From: Gordonia liuliyuniae
Lineage (GTDB): Bacteria; Actinomycetota; Actinomycetes; Mycobacteriales; Mycobacteriaceae
Assembly (NCBI RefSeq): GCF_021739025.1
Contig: NZ_JAKKOT010000003.1
Location: forward strand, 310,001 to 374,000
Length of the DNA: 64,000 nt
Direction: 5' to 3'
The notes under the pieces were generated by a model. That model did no database searches. It saw nothing but the letters and a program-made list of their open reading frames with translations, and was not told the origin of the DNA. Below, piece after piece: positions 8,047-16,940 of the stretch. The translations under genes were made by a program, and so were the position numbers. Each line of letters opens with the position of its first letter. Within the stretch, counting starts at the first letter, position 1.

Positions 8047-8801
8047 AGCCGGTAGCCCTCCGCGTCATCGGAATAGGTCCCGGAGGGCCGCGCCAGATCA
8101 CGCTCGACGCCGTCGACGCCATCGCCGCGACGGACGTGTTCCTGATCCTCGACAAAGGCGACCGCACCTCCGAGCTGACCGGTGTGCGGCAGCAGATGCT
8201 CGACGCGCATGCTGCGCCCGGGCACACCGTCGTCGCCGTGCCGGATCCGCCGCGCGACCGCGACCCCGCCGACTACGCGACCGAAGTGCGCCGCTGGCAC
8301 GCCGCCCGAGTCGACGCCATCGACGCCGCCCTCACCGCGCACCTGCCCGACGGCGGGACCGCGGCGTTCCTCGTCTGGGGCGACCCGGCGCTCTACGATT
8401 CGACGCTGCGTCTGACCGACGCCCTCGCGCGCCGGCGTCCGCTGTCCGTCGACGTCGTCCCCGGCGTCACGAGCGCATCGGCGCTCACCGCCGCGCACGG
8501 GATCGTCGCGCATGCGGTCGGCGAACCGATCCTCACCACCACCGGCCGACGACTCTCGTCCACACCGGACGGCGCCGACCAGAACCAGATCGTCATGCTC
8601 GACTCGTCACTCGCCTTCCGCGAGACCGCGGACCCCGACGACACCGTCTACTGGGGCGCCTGCCTCGGCACCGAGCACGAGGTCCTCGTCAGCGGCCGCG
8701 TCGCCGACGTGGCCGATGAGATCGCCGCCACACGTGCGCGAGTCCGCGACGAACTCGGCTGGATCATGGACATCTACCTGCTGCAGAAGGGCCGCGGATA
8801 G
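8043..8801 (+). CDS. cobF: Precorrin-6A synthase (deacetylating) CobF
   Basis: A protein of 252 residues starting with GTG in the GTGA overlap. It is an SAM-dependent tetrapyrrole methylase: the glycine-rich VIGIGPGGPRQIT at the N-terminus, FLVWGDPALYDSTLR, and DVVPGVTSASALTAAHG match the family. The acyl-chain-removing CobF subgroup is indicated by the GPGGPRQITLDAVDAI start and the LTTTGRRL segment. The enzyme methylates C1 of precorrin-5 with loss of acetate in the aerobic cobalamin pathway. No other cob gene is in the window. Confidence 0.85.
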   Translation: MKPVALRVIGIGPGGPRQITLDAVDAIAATDVFLILDKGDRTSELTGVRQQMLDAHAAPGHTVVAVPDPPRDRDPADYATEVRRWHAARVDAIDAALTAHLPDGGTAAFLVWGDPALYDSTLRLTDALARRRPLSVDVVPGVTSASALTAAHGIVAHAVGEPILTTTGRRLSSTPDGADQNQIVMLDSSLAFRETADPDDTVYWGACLGTEHEVLVSGRVADVADEIAATRARVRDELGWIMDIYLLQKGRG

Positions 8802-8817
8802 GGTCTCGAGCTCCGAG

Positions 8818-9558
8818 CTACCAGGGAGTGGACAGGGCGTCGAGGACGGCGTCGGCGATCTCGCTGCGGCAGATGACGAAGTCCGGCATGTAGGGCTGCG
8901 GATTGTTGTAGGTGATCGGGCGGCCGTCGATCCGGCTGCAGTGCAGACCCGCGGCGAGCGCCACGCCGACCGGAGCGCAGTTGTCCCACTCGTACTGGCC
9001 ACCGGAATGCACGTACGCGTCGACGTCGCCGCGGACCACGGCCATCGCCTTCGCACCGGCCGAACCGATCTGCACCGCACCCATCCGCAGACGGTCGGCG
9101 ACGGCGGCCGAATGGTACGAATGCCCGTACCGTGAGACGGCGAGCCGACCGGTGAGCGGCCCCATCACCTCGTCGACCGTGTCGCTGCGGAACAATTCGC
9201 CCTGCGCGGGCAACGACACCGCAGCCACCTCGGGGACGCCGTCGACGGCGAGCGCGACATGCACCGCCCAGTTGTCGGTGCCCAACGAGAACTCGCTGGT
9301 GCCGTCCAACGGGTCGATGATCCAGACACGACTCGTCGTCGACCGGTCGCCGACGTCCTCAGCCTCCTCGGAGAGCACCGCGTCGTGCGGGCGGTGCACG
9401 CGTAACACAGTCGAGATCCACGCCTGCGCGAGCATGTCTCCGACATCGCCGACGACACGGCCGTCGAGTAGGTCGCGGTGGCGGATGCCGTTCAAGATCT
9501 CACCCGCGCCCTCGGCGAGATGGGCGGCGAGGTCGGCATCGGAGAGGCGGACGGGCAT
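8818..9558 (-). CDS. cysQ: 3'(2'),5'-bisphosphate nucleotidase CysQ-like (inositol monophosphatase family)
   Basis: A protein of 246 residues. The metal-binding motifs of the inositol-phosphatase superfamily are visible: VLSEEAED (Glu pair, about residues 62-69) and WIIDPLDGTSEF (the DPxDGT motif, about 79-90), with a later WDNCAPVGVALAAG block. Family members hydrolyse 3'-phosphoadenosine 5'-phosphate and related compounds during sulfate assimilation. CysQ is the closest subgroup from memory of the mycobacterial enzyme; inositol or histidinol phosphatase activity cannot be excluded. The gene is convergent with cobF, 16 bp apart. Confidence 0.78.
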   Translation of the reverse strand: MPVRLSDADLAAHLAEGAGEILNGIRHRDLLDGRVVGDVGDMLAQAWISTVLRVHRPHDAVLSEEAEDVGDRSTTSRVWIIDPLDGTSEFSLGTDNWAVHVALAVDGVPEVAAVSLPAQGELFRSDTVDEVMGPLTGRLAVSRYGHSYHSAAVADRLRMGAVQIGSAGAKAMAVVRGDVDAYVHSGGQYEWDNCAPVGVALAAGLHCSRIDGRPITYNNPQPYMPDFVICRSEIADAVLDALSTPW

Positions 9559-9618
9559 CCGTCTACCAAATCACATCGGGTGCAAGACATGCCGCCGAAA
9601 CCGGTCCACACTGGATAC

Positions 9619-10515
9619 ATGCCGGAACTTCCCGAGGTCTCCGCGATCGCCGCATACCTCGACTCGCGCACCGCGGGTCTGCCGATTCGTCGCGTGGACG
9701 TCGCATCACTGTCGGTCCTCAAGACGGCCGACCCGCAGTACACGGACCTGCCTGGGCGCACCGTGAGCGCCGTCGACCGCATCGGGAAATACCTGGTGAT
9801 CCGCACCGTCCCCGGCCCCGAGCGCGGTCCGGGCGCGAGCGACCCGGAGATTGACCTGGTGATCCACCTCTCGCGCGCCGGATGGGTCCGATGGAGCAGC
9901 ACCCTGTCGCAGACGCCGCCCCGCCCCGGTGGGAAGAGCCCCATCGCGCTGCGCGTGCACTGCGGACTGCCCGGTGAAGGCTTCGACGTGACCGAGGCAG
10001 GCACCCAGAAGCGGCTCGCCGCGTGGATCGTTCGCGACCCGTCCGACGTCGAACGCATCGCGACCCTCGGGCCCGATGTCCTCGCCGTCTCCCGCGAGGA
10101 GTTCGCCGCGATCCTGGGTGCGACGACGTCGCGCCTCAAGACCGTCCTCACCGACCAACGCACCATCAGCGGTGTCGGGAACGCCTACTCCGACGAGATC
10201 CTGCACACGGCGAGACTCTCCCCGTTCGCGTCCGCCAAGACCCTGGACGACGACCAGGTCGACAACCTCTACGAGACGACGCGGACCGTCCTCACCGAGG
10301 CCGTGCAGCGACTCGAGAGCCGCGAGGTCGCGACCATGAAATCGGAGAAGCGGACGGGGCTGCGCGTCCACGCCCGGACCGGGCTGCCCTGCCCGGTGTG
10401 CGGCGACACGGTTCGCGAGGTGTCGTACACCGACCGCTCGTTCCAGTATTGCCCTACCTGCCAGACCGGCGGGAAGGTTCTCGCCGACCGTCGGATGTCG
10501 CGGCTGTTGAAGTAG
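9619..10515 (+). CDS. Fpg/Nei-family DNA glycosylase/AP lyase
   Basis: A protein of 298 residues. The start at 9619 is fixed by the family-wide N-terminus MPELPEV, in which the Pro after Met is the catalytic nucleophile. The helix-two-turn-helix region contains ISGVGNAYSDEILH. The C-terminal zinc finger is CPVCG...CPTC, spaced as in the family, with the lesion-recognition loop before it. It removes oxidised bases from DNA and nicks the abasic site. The sequence does not decide between the formamidopyrimidine (Fpg) and endonuclease VIII-like (Nei) branches. Confidence 0.88.
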   Translation: MPELPEVSAIAAYLDSRTAGLPIRRVDVASLSVLKTADPQYTDLPGRTVSAVDRIGKYLVIRTVPGPERGPGASDPEIDLVIHLSRAGWVRWSSTLSQTPPRPGGKSPIALRVHCGLPGEGFDVTEAGTQKRLAAWIVRDPSDVERIATLGPDVLAVSREEFAAILGATTSRLKTVLTDQRTISGVGNAYSDEILHTARLSPFASAKTLDDDQVDNLYETTRTVLTEAVQRLESREVATMKSEKRTGLRVHARTGLPCPVCGDTVREVSYTDRSFQYCPTCQTGGKVLADRRMSRLLK

Positions 10516-10550
10516 GAGTCCCGACACCGCGAGCAGCGGTGCGGAGATCG

Positions 10551-10618
10551 CAAACCGACACCGCTCAGGCGATACGACCGGCTATGGGCCGATGCTCGCT
10601 CTGGGCGGTGTCGGTTTG
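10551..10618. terminator. Inverted repeat between convergent genes
   Basis: CAAACCGACACCGC (10551-10564) and its perfect complement at 10605-10618 enclose 40 nt. The element sits between the ends of the glycosylase gene and the DUF4185 gene and could end transcription from both sides. Confidence 0.55.
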
Positions 10619-10666
10619 GGTGCCGGCGGTGATTGGGTGCCGGCCGTATTGATCGGGTGCTGGTGG

Positions 10667-11878
10667 TCAGCGCACCTTGGTGCGGATCAGGGCGACGTTG
10701 TAGTCATCCCACCGGGAAGCGTTGAAGTACAGTTCCGGTCCCGTACCGCGCAGCGCGGGCGACGACGGCAGCATCATCGGCGCGTACAGCTCGAGACTCG
10801 ACGGAGCGATCCGCCGGCCGGCGCTCCACGGCCCCTGCGGGTGGTTCGCGGTGCGCAACTTGACGCCGTTCGGGCTGTCGAGCATCACGTACTTGTTCAG
10901 GTACGGGCTCCACGCCACCGACAGTTCGGTCACCGGGCCGCGGACGATCGCCGCGGGCCGAGCCGCGCCGCCCGCCCAGCGGGAACCGGTCCAGTACTGG
11001 TACTTGCCCGGATCGAGGATGTCGCCCGGGCGGAACCGCGCGATGTGTGCCGCGCCGAACCGGCCGTTCGGCGTGCCGTACTGGTAGACCCAGCCTGCGT
11101 CGTCACCGACGCCCTTCAGGTAGGCGCTCTGCTGGAACAGCGGGTTCACGTGGTTCACCGACGGCCACCCGGCGGGCAATGCCACGTCGACGCCTGCGTT
11201 CACCCGGATCGTGCTCTGCGGTGTGAACCAGCTGCGCCCGTTGTTCGACGATACGGCGGTCGCCGAGTAGTTCGTGAACCAGCGGCTCGGCGGGCCCCAC
11301 GCGCGGACCGACATGTAGTTGACGTACTGTTTGCCGCCGATCGAGATGCCAGCGGTAGGGATCTTCGTCTTCTCGATACCGCTGAATCCGAACGCGCCGA
11401 ACATCGGCCCCGCGTATCCGCGATGCTGCAGGGTGAGGCCATTCGCCAGATTCGTGTCCGTCGAGCGCAGCAACGTGTTGTTGCGCCATCCGCGGTCCTG
11501 CCGCAGGCAGTTCCCGAACGTGTCGCCGAACGCCATCAGCGTCTGGCCTCGCCCGTTGTCCCACGCGACGCCGACGTCGGTGCCGGAGATGCCGAACCGA
11601 GTGAACGTCTTGTTGCGGCTGAGCGGTCCGGTGACCCAGGAGATCGTCTTGGTGCGTCCGTTGTCGAAGTGCGGCAGCGGCTTCTGCGGTCCCTGTGCGG
11701 CGCCGCCGCGCGGAAAGCCGAGCGATCCGAAGTCGAACGGGAGTGGGATGCCTGTGCCGGAGTTGCTGCACGCGCCCGACGCCTGAGCGGGTGGCGGTGT
11801 GACGACGGCGGTCAGTGCTGCCGCGGCCATCGCTGCGGTAAGCGCGAAGGTCGTGATAGTTCGGGTGATTCGTCGCAT
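10667..11878 (-). CDS. Secreted DUF4185-family protein
   Basis: A protein of 403 residues. The start at 11878 gives a typical secretion signal: MRRITRTITTFALTAAMAAA, then a hydrophobic stretch ending in AQASG, the probable cleavage site. The mature part contains repeated WxGDTFGN-, GPMFGAF- and NKYVMLDS-like blades consistent with a beta-propeller of the DUF4185 group, which resembles glycoside-hydrolase-like folds. The function of the family is not established; secreted sugar-binding or hydrolytic activity is a guess. A TATTAT element lies about 25-30 bp before the start on this strand. Confidence 0.75.
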   Translation of the reverse strand: MRRITRTITTFALTAAMAAAALTAVVTPPPAQASGACSNSGTGIPLPFDFGSLGFPRGGAAQGPQKPLPHFDNGRTKTISWVTGPLSRNKTFTRFGISGTDVGVAWDNGRGQTLMAFGDTFGNCLRQDRGWRNNTLLRSTDTNLANGLTLQHRGYAGPMFGAFGFSGIEKTKIPTAGISIGGKQYVNYMSVRAWGPPSRWFTNYSATAVSSNNGRSWFTPQSTIRVNAGVDVALPAGWPSVNHVNPLFQQSAYLKGVGDDAGWVYQYGTPNGRFGAAHIARFRPGDILDPGKYQYWTGSRWAGGAARPAAIVRGPVTELSVAWSPYLNKYVMLDSPNGVKLRTANHPQGPWSAGRRIAPSSLELYAPMMLPSSPALRGTGPELYFNASRWDDYNVALIRTKVR

Positions 11879-12013
11879 CGCGTTCGGTCCTCTACCGGGG
11901 GAGGGGATAATACGGTCCCAATCAGTTGTACAGGCGAAGATCGTCGGAATGAAGCGATACCGCGAAGATCGTCCCATCACGATCTGGCAACCCGCGCAGG
12001 TATATTCGCTGCC

Positions 12014-12754
12014 ATGTCGCGCGAGAAGATCATTATCACCGGCGCCAGCTCAGGACTCGGCGAGGGCATGGCGCGTCAGTTCGCGGCCCGCGGACGCAGC
12101 CTCGGGCTCGCCGCCCGACGGCTCGACCGACTCGAATCGCTCGCCGCCGAAATCGAGCCGGCCGCGCGGAAAGTCGCTGTCGCACAGCTCGACGTGACCG
12201 ACGTCGACGCCGTCCCCGTCGCATTCGGGAAGCTCGCCGACGAACTCGGCGGTGTCGACCGGGTGATCGTCAACGCCGGACTGGGCAAGGGCGCGCCGAT
12301 CGGGACGGGGAAGGCCGCCGCCAACATCGAGACCGTCCAGACCAACCTCGTCGGCGCCCTCACCCAGATCGAGGCCGCGCTGGCGATCTTCCGTGCGCAG
12401 GGCAGCGGCCACCTCGTCCTGGTCAGCTCGATGAGCGCCGTCCGCGGGCTCCCCAAGGCGCAGGCCGCGTACTCGGCGTCCAAGGCCGGCTTGGCCACGC
12501 TCGGCCAGGGGTTGCAGGCGGAACTGAAAGGCTCCGGCATCGTCGTCACCGTGCTGCTGCCCGGGTACATCGAGACCGACATCAACCGGGGCGTCAAGAC
12601 CTCGATGATGACCGACACCGATGCGGGTGTCGCGGCGATGGTCAAAGCCATCGAAGCCGAGCCCGCACGCGCCGCCGTCCCCGGATGGCCGTGGACGCCG
12701 ATCTCGTGGGCGTTGCGGTATCTCCCCGACGCGATCAGCGCACGCCTCATCTGA
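12014..12754 (+). CDS. Short-chain dehydrogenase/reductase
   Basis: A protein of 246 residues. The cofactor motif TGASSGLGEG is at residues 9-18. NAGLGKG replaces the usual NNAG. VSSMSAVRG precedes the catalytic YSASK. A C-terminal hydrophobic segment (PWTPISWALRYLP) suggests membrane contact, as in several mycobacterial SDRs of this type. The start at 12014 follows TATATT (12001-12006) by seven bases, so the mRNA is probably leaderless. Substrate unknown. Confidence 0.83.
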   Translation: MSREKIIITGASSGLGEGMARQFAARGRSLGLAARRLDRLESLAAEIEPAARKVAVAQLDVTDVDAVPVAFGKLADELGGVDRVIVNAGLGKGAPIGTGKAAANIETVQTNLVGALTQIEAALAIFRAQGSGHLVLVSSMSAVRGLPKAQAAYSASKAGLATLGQGLQAELKGSGIVVTVLLPGYIETDINRGVKTSMMTDTDAGVAAMVKAIEAEPARAAVPGWPWTPISWALRYLPDAISARLI

Positions 12755-12799
12755 CCCCGTCGAACGGCGAATTGCCGTGCGACAACATAGGGTTGAAGT

Positions 12800-14482
12800 A
12801 TGTTGGGCTCCCGCACCGATGCCACCGGCGAATACGACATAACGGCGACTGTGTCGTGGCATGCGCTCGCCGCCCACTACCCGCACGTCTACGCACTGCA
12901 TCTTCGTGAACTGTTCGCCATGGACCCCGAGCGCGGTTCGACGCTCGTGGTGGACGCGGGCGACCTGCACATCGATTACTCGAAGCACCTCGTCACCGGC
13001 GAGACGATCGAACTGCTGTTGAGTCTGGCGCGCGAAGCGGGCCTGGAAGACCGGCGCGACGCCATGCTCGCGGGCGAGCACGTCAACACGTCCGAGGATC
13101 GGGCCGCCCTCCACACCGCGCTGCGTCTGCCGCGCGACGCGGAACTCGTCGTCGACGGCCAGGACGTGGTGTCCGACGTGCACGCCGTCCTCGACGCGAT
13201 GGGCGACTTCGCCGACCGGGTCCGCAGCGGCGACTGGGTCGGGCACACCGGCAAGCCGATCACCGACATCGTCAACATCGGGATCGGCGGCAGCGATCTC
13301 GGGCCCGCGATGGCCTACGAAGCGCTCCGCCACTATCGGCAGGACGGCCTGCACTGCCACTTCGTCTCCAACATCGACCCGGTCGACGTGCTGTCCACTC
13401 TCGACGCTCTGAACCCGGAGACGACGCTCGTCGTCGTCGCTTCGAAGACGTTCACCACGTTGGAGACCATCACGAACGCCGTCGCCGCGCGACGCTGGCT
13501 GCTCGCCGGCCTCGGCGTCGACGACGGTGCCGCCGACGTCGTCGCCAAGCATTTCGTCGCCGTCAGCACCAACGCCGACGAGGTCGCGAAGTTCGGTATC
13601 GACACCGCGAACATGTTCGGGTTCTGGGGGTGGGTCGGCGGCCGCTACTCGGTCGACTCGGCGATCGGCCTGAGCCTGATGATCGCCGTCGGCCGGGAAC
13701 GGTTCGCCGAGTTCCTCGACGGCTTCCACACCGTCGACGAGCATTTCGCGACGCAGCCCCTCGAACGCAATGCGCCGGTCCTGCTCGGCATGATCGGCGT
13801 CTGGTACTCGAACTTCTTCCAAGCACAGTCGCAGGCGGTCCTGCCGTACGCGCAGGATCTCGCCCGGTTCCCCGCGTATCTGCAACAGTTGACGATGGAG
13901 TCGAACGGCAAGTCGGTGACCGCGGGCGGACGACCGGTCACCACCCCGACCGGCACCGTTTACTGGGGCGAGCCCGGCACCAACGGACAGCACGCGTTCT
14001 ATCAGCTCCTGCACCAGGGCACGTGGCTGGTGCCCGCTGACTTCATCGGGTTCGCTCAGCCGACCGACGACCTCGACGGCGCCTCCGGCGGTTCGATGCA
14101 CGACATCCTGATGGCGAACTTCTTCGCGCAGACCGAGGTGCTGGCGTTCGGGAAGCCCGCAGACGACCTCGCCGCCGAAGGCGTGCCCGCCGACCGCATC
14201 CCGCACAAGGTGATGCCGGGGAACCGGCCGTCGACGACGGTCCTCGCGCCGCGGCTCACCCCGGCAGTCCTCGGCCAGCTCATCGCGCTCTACGAGCACA
14301 TCACGTTCGTCAAAGCGACGATCTGGGGCATCGACCCCTTCGACCAGTGGGGAGTCGAGCTCGGCAAGGAGAAGGCGAACGCCCTCGTCGAGGGCCTCAC
14401 CGGCGACGCGGCGCCCGCGGCGTCGCACGATTCGTCGACCGACGCACTGGTCCGCTGGTATCGCGACCAGCGGGGACGCTGA
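12800..14482 (+). CDS. pgi: Glucose-6-phosphate isomerase
   Basis: A protein of 560 residues, the normal length for bacterial Pgi. Signature elements are [14 protein letters not shown] near the N-terminus, [13 protein letters not shown] in the first sugar-isomerase domain, the catalytic-site block [16 protein letters not shown], and [13 protein letters not shown] close to the C-terminus. It interconverts glucose 6-phosphate and fructose 6-phosphate in the cytoplasm. TAGGGT lies six bases before the ATG, so a leaderless transcript is likely. Position next to chorismate mutase and uvrD1 matches mycobacteria. Confidence 0.95.
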   Translation: MLGSRTDATGEYDITATVSWHALAAHYPHVYALHLRELFAMDPERGSTLVVDAGDLHIDYSKHLVTGETIELLLSLAREAGLEDRRDAMLAGEHVNTSEDRAALHTALRLPRDAELVVDGQDVVSDVHAVLDAMGDFADRVRSGDWVGHTGKPITDIVNIGIGGSDLGPAMAYEALRHYRQDGLHCHFVSNIDPVDVLSTLDALNPETTLVVVASKTFTTLETITNAVAARRWLLAGLGVDDGAADVVAKHFVAVSTNADEVAKFGIDTANMFGFWGWVGGRYSVDSAIGLSLMIAVGRERFAEFLDGFHTVDEHFATQPLERNAPVLLGMIGVWYSNFFQAQSQAVLPYAQDLARFPAYLQQLTMESNGKSVTAGGRPVTTPTGTVYWGEPGTNGQHAFYQLLHQGTWLVPADFIGFAQPTDDLDGASGGSMHDILMANFFAQTEVLAFGKPADDLAAEGVPADRIPHKVMPGNRPSTTVLAPRLTPAVLGQLIALYEHITFVKATIWGIDPFDQWGVELGKEKANALVEGLTGDAAPAASHDSSTDALVRWYRDQRGR

Positions 14483-14486
14483 CGTA

Positions 14487-14801
14487 CTAGCGGCCGAGCG
14501 GTCCGCGTCCCAGACGCAGCAGCAGCATCGCGAGGGTGTGCCCCTCCGAACCGAGGGCCGAGAAGCGGTCGAGAACCTTGACCTCGCGGCTGTGCACCAG
14601 CCGGGGCCCGCCGGTCGCCATCCGGTACGCGCCGATCTTCTTCGAGACGGCGCTGCGCCGCTGGATCGCGGCCAGGATGACCGCGTCCATCCGGTCGATC
14701 TCCAAGCGCAGGGTGTCGATGTCGTCGGGGAGGTCGGCGACGTCGGCGCTCAGGCCGTCGATTCCCAGGTCCCGGTTCGCCGGGTCGGTTGGCTCAGTCA
14801 C
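14487..14801 (-). CDS. Chorismate mutase (AroQ type)
   Basis: A protein of 104 residues if it starts at the GTG at 14801 (TEPTDPANRDLG...). A second GTG at 14819 would add six residues. The AroQ helical signature is clear: IDTLRLEIDRMDAVILAAIQRRSAVSK..., then RLVHSREVKVLDRF and the end LLLRLGRG. It closely follows the layout of the intracellular mycobacterial chorismate mutase (Rv0948c, about 105 residues), which is stimulated by partner binding to DAHP synthase through its C-terminal LLLRLGRG tail. It converts chorismate to prephenate. Its stop is 4 bp from the pgi stop on the opposite strand. Confidence 0.88.
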   Translation of the reverse strand: MTEPTDPANRDLGIDGLSADVADLPDDIDTLRLEIDRMDAVILAAIQRRSAVSKKIGAYRMATGGPRLVHSREVKVLDRFSALGSEGHTLAMLLLRLGRGPLGR

Positions 14802-14893
14802 GTCTATCGATTTTGCCACGCGTCGACCGCCGCGTGTCGCGAGACCGGCGTGGGACCGGCACCACGGCGCGCGGGGTGCGCGACAATGCTGGA

Positions 14894-16753
14894 ATGCCGC
14901 ACGCCCGCACGCTCGTCCCTGCACCCGCCGTCCCTGCAGCCGCCGTCGTCCCCATCGCCGGAGCCCTCCTCGTCGCGCAACTCGTCGTACGCGCATGGCT
15001 CGTCGCTCGCGGCAACTTCTACTGGGACGATCTCGTCCTCATCTCGCAGGCGTCGAGCGATCCGATCCTCAGCTGGGACTACCTCGGCACCAGCCACGAC
15101 GGGCACTTCATGCCGGGAGCGTTCCTGGTGGCCGGAGTGTCGACGGTGATCGCGCCCGTCCAATGGTGGCTGCCCGCGGCGACCCTCGTCGTGCTGCAGG
15201 CGATCGCGTCCCTCGCGGTGTGGCGGATGATCCGGATCATCGCGCCGCGTGCGGGCGTGGCGGCGCTCGCAGCGTTCGCGTTCTATCTCTTCGTCCCGAT
15301 GACGATCAGTGCGTATGTGTGGTGGGCGGCGGGCCTGAACACCCTGCCGATGCAGGCAGCGCTCGCGTATGTCGTCGGCAACGCGGTCGTGTTGGTGCGC
15401 GACGACGTGTCCGACGCTCGCCGGACCCGGCTCGTCGTCTGCGCGGTGGCCGCCTTCGTGGTCGCGCTCACGTTCTTCGAGAAGTCGCTGCTGATACTCC
15501 CCGTCGCATTCGTCGCGGCACTGCTCGCGACGCGCCGTCGGACCAACCGATTCGAGCATCCCGACACCGACTATCGGACGTCAGCGTTGACGGTGACGTT
15601 CACTCGGGCGCGCAACTTGTGGGCGATCCTCGGGACGGTGTTCGTGGCGTGGGCCGTCCTGTTCTTCGCGACCACCACCGCGACGGAGGGCAGCCATTCG
15701 TTCTCGCAGACGGCGCACCTGGTGTGGCGGAGCATCAACAACGCGATCGTCCCGTCGTTCGCGGGCGGGCCGTGGAATTGGGAGAGGTGGGTGCCGTCGC
15801 CGCCGATGGGTCTCGCGCCTGTCTGGATGATCGTGCTCGGCTGGGTGATCATCGCGGTGCTCGTCGTGTCGACGGTGCGCGCGACGCGCGGCGCCGTCGC
15901 CGTCTGGGTGTGCGCCGCGCTCTACGCCGTGCTCGCGCAGGCCCCCGTCCTGTGGACGCGGTCCGGCGAGTTCACCTCGCTCGAACTCGCGCAGACGATG
16001 AGGTATCTGCCCGACACCGCGCTCGTGTTCACCATCGCGTTCGCATTGATCGCGGCAGCTCCGAGCGCCAGCGGAACGCACGCCGCCGCATCCGAACCCG
16101 ATCGGCGTCCGACGATCGCGGTGGCCGTCGGAGCGGTGCTGCTGGTCGTTTCGTCGATGATCGCCACGAGCGCGTACTCGACGTCGTGGCGCGAGGACCC
16201 CACCGCCGACTATCTCGCGAACGCGCGCCAGGCGATGAAGGACAACGCGGGGCGCACCATGTTCGACCAGGCGGTCCCGTTGGAGGTGCTGCTCCCGGTG
16301 GCCTACCCGGACAACCAGATCAGTCGGATCTTCGGGCGCCTCCCCGAACGGCCGGAGTTCGGGTCGTACACCGACGACCTCGTCGTCCTCGACCCGACCG
16401 GTAAGGCGACGCAGGGGGCGGTCACGCGAGCACGGACGATCGAGCCCAGTGCGGGCTCGTGCCGCAGGCCGGGCATCGCGGGACCGGAGCGGTTGGCGCT
16501 CGACGGGCCGCTCCTCGACCTCCAGTGGACCTTGCAGATCAGCTATTGCGCGGACCGCGACGGCGAGATCGAACTGCGGCTCGACGGAGGCGATCCGTTG
16601 CAGATACCCGTCCAGTCGGGTCTGCACGTGGTGTATGCGCAGTTGACCGGGCACGGCGACGGCGTGCAGATCCGTCCGGTCACGCCCGGACTGCACCTGC
16701 ACACGGGTGAGGGCCGGGTCGGGAACGCGGTCATGGCCGGACTGGCGCCGTAG
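14894..16753 (+). CDS. Multi-pass membrane protein, GT-C glycosyltransferase-like
   Basis: A protein of 619 residues. At least nine hydrophobic helices fill residues 15-430. The first outer loop holds NFYWDDLVLISQ, resembling the acidic motif after helix 1 in GT-C membrane glycosyltransferases. The C-terminal 180 residues are soluble and outside, with two Cys (SCRRPG and ISYCAD). This suggests a lipid-linked sugar transferase acting on the cell envelope, but no specific family is recognised. The ATG follows GACAATGCTGGA, so a very short leader is likely. It lies between chorismate mutase (divergent) and uvrD1. Confidence 0.6.
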   Translation: MPHARTLVPAPAVPAAAVVPIAGALLVAQLVVRAWLVARGNFYWDDLVLISQASSDPILSWDYLGTSHDGHFMPGAFLVAGVSTVIAPVQWWLPAATLVVLQAIASLAVWRMIRIIAPRAGVAALAAFAFYLFVPMTISAYVWWAAGLNTLPMQAALAYVVGNAVVLVRDDVSDARRTRLVVCAVAAFVVALTFFEKSLLILPVAFVAALLATRRRTNRFEHPDTDYRTSALTVTFTRARNLWAILGTVFVAWAVLFFATTTATEGSHSFSQTAHLVWRSINNAIVPSFAGGPWNWERWVPSPPMGLAPVWMIVLGWVIIAVLVVSTVRATRGAVAVWVCAALYAVLAQAPVLWTRSGEFTSLELAQTMRYLPDTALVFTIAFALIAAAPSASGTHAAASEPDRRPTIAVAVGAVLLVVSSMIATSAYSTSWREDPTADYLANARQAMKDNAGRTMFDQAVPLEVLLPVAYPDNQISRIFGRLPERPEFGSYTDDLVVLDPTGKATQGAVTRARTIEPSAGSCRRPGIAGPERLALDGPLLDLQWTLQISYCADRDGEIELRLDGGDPLQIPVQSGLHVVYAQLTGHGDGVQIRPVTPGLHLHTGEGRVGNAVMAGLAP

Positions 16754-16940
16754 TCGCTCGGGACTAACTCTCCGCGAAGCGGCGCAACAGCAGGTCGGAG
16801 CCGGTGCCGGGCTCATCATGCTGACTGTGTCTGCCGAGATCGTAGCCGGATCGGATGACGTCGTCGTGCGCTTCGGTGAGTACGACGCGACACCAGCCGT
16901 CGTCGTCCTTGTCGGACCTCGCGGGTAGCCTGGCTAGGCG

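Noticed and set aside
16764..16920. Minus-strand peptide ending GTGSDLLLRRFAES between the membrane protein and uvrD1
   Set aside because: It looks protein-like and faces uvrD1, but no ATG, GTG or useful TTG occurs in frame before it within the gap; kept only as a note for comparison with relatives.
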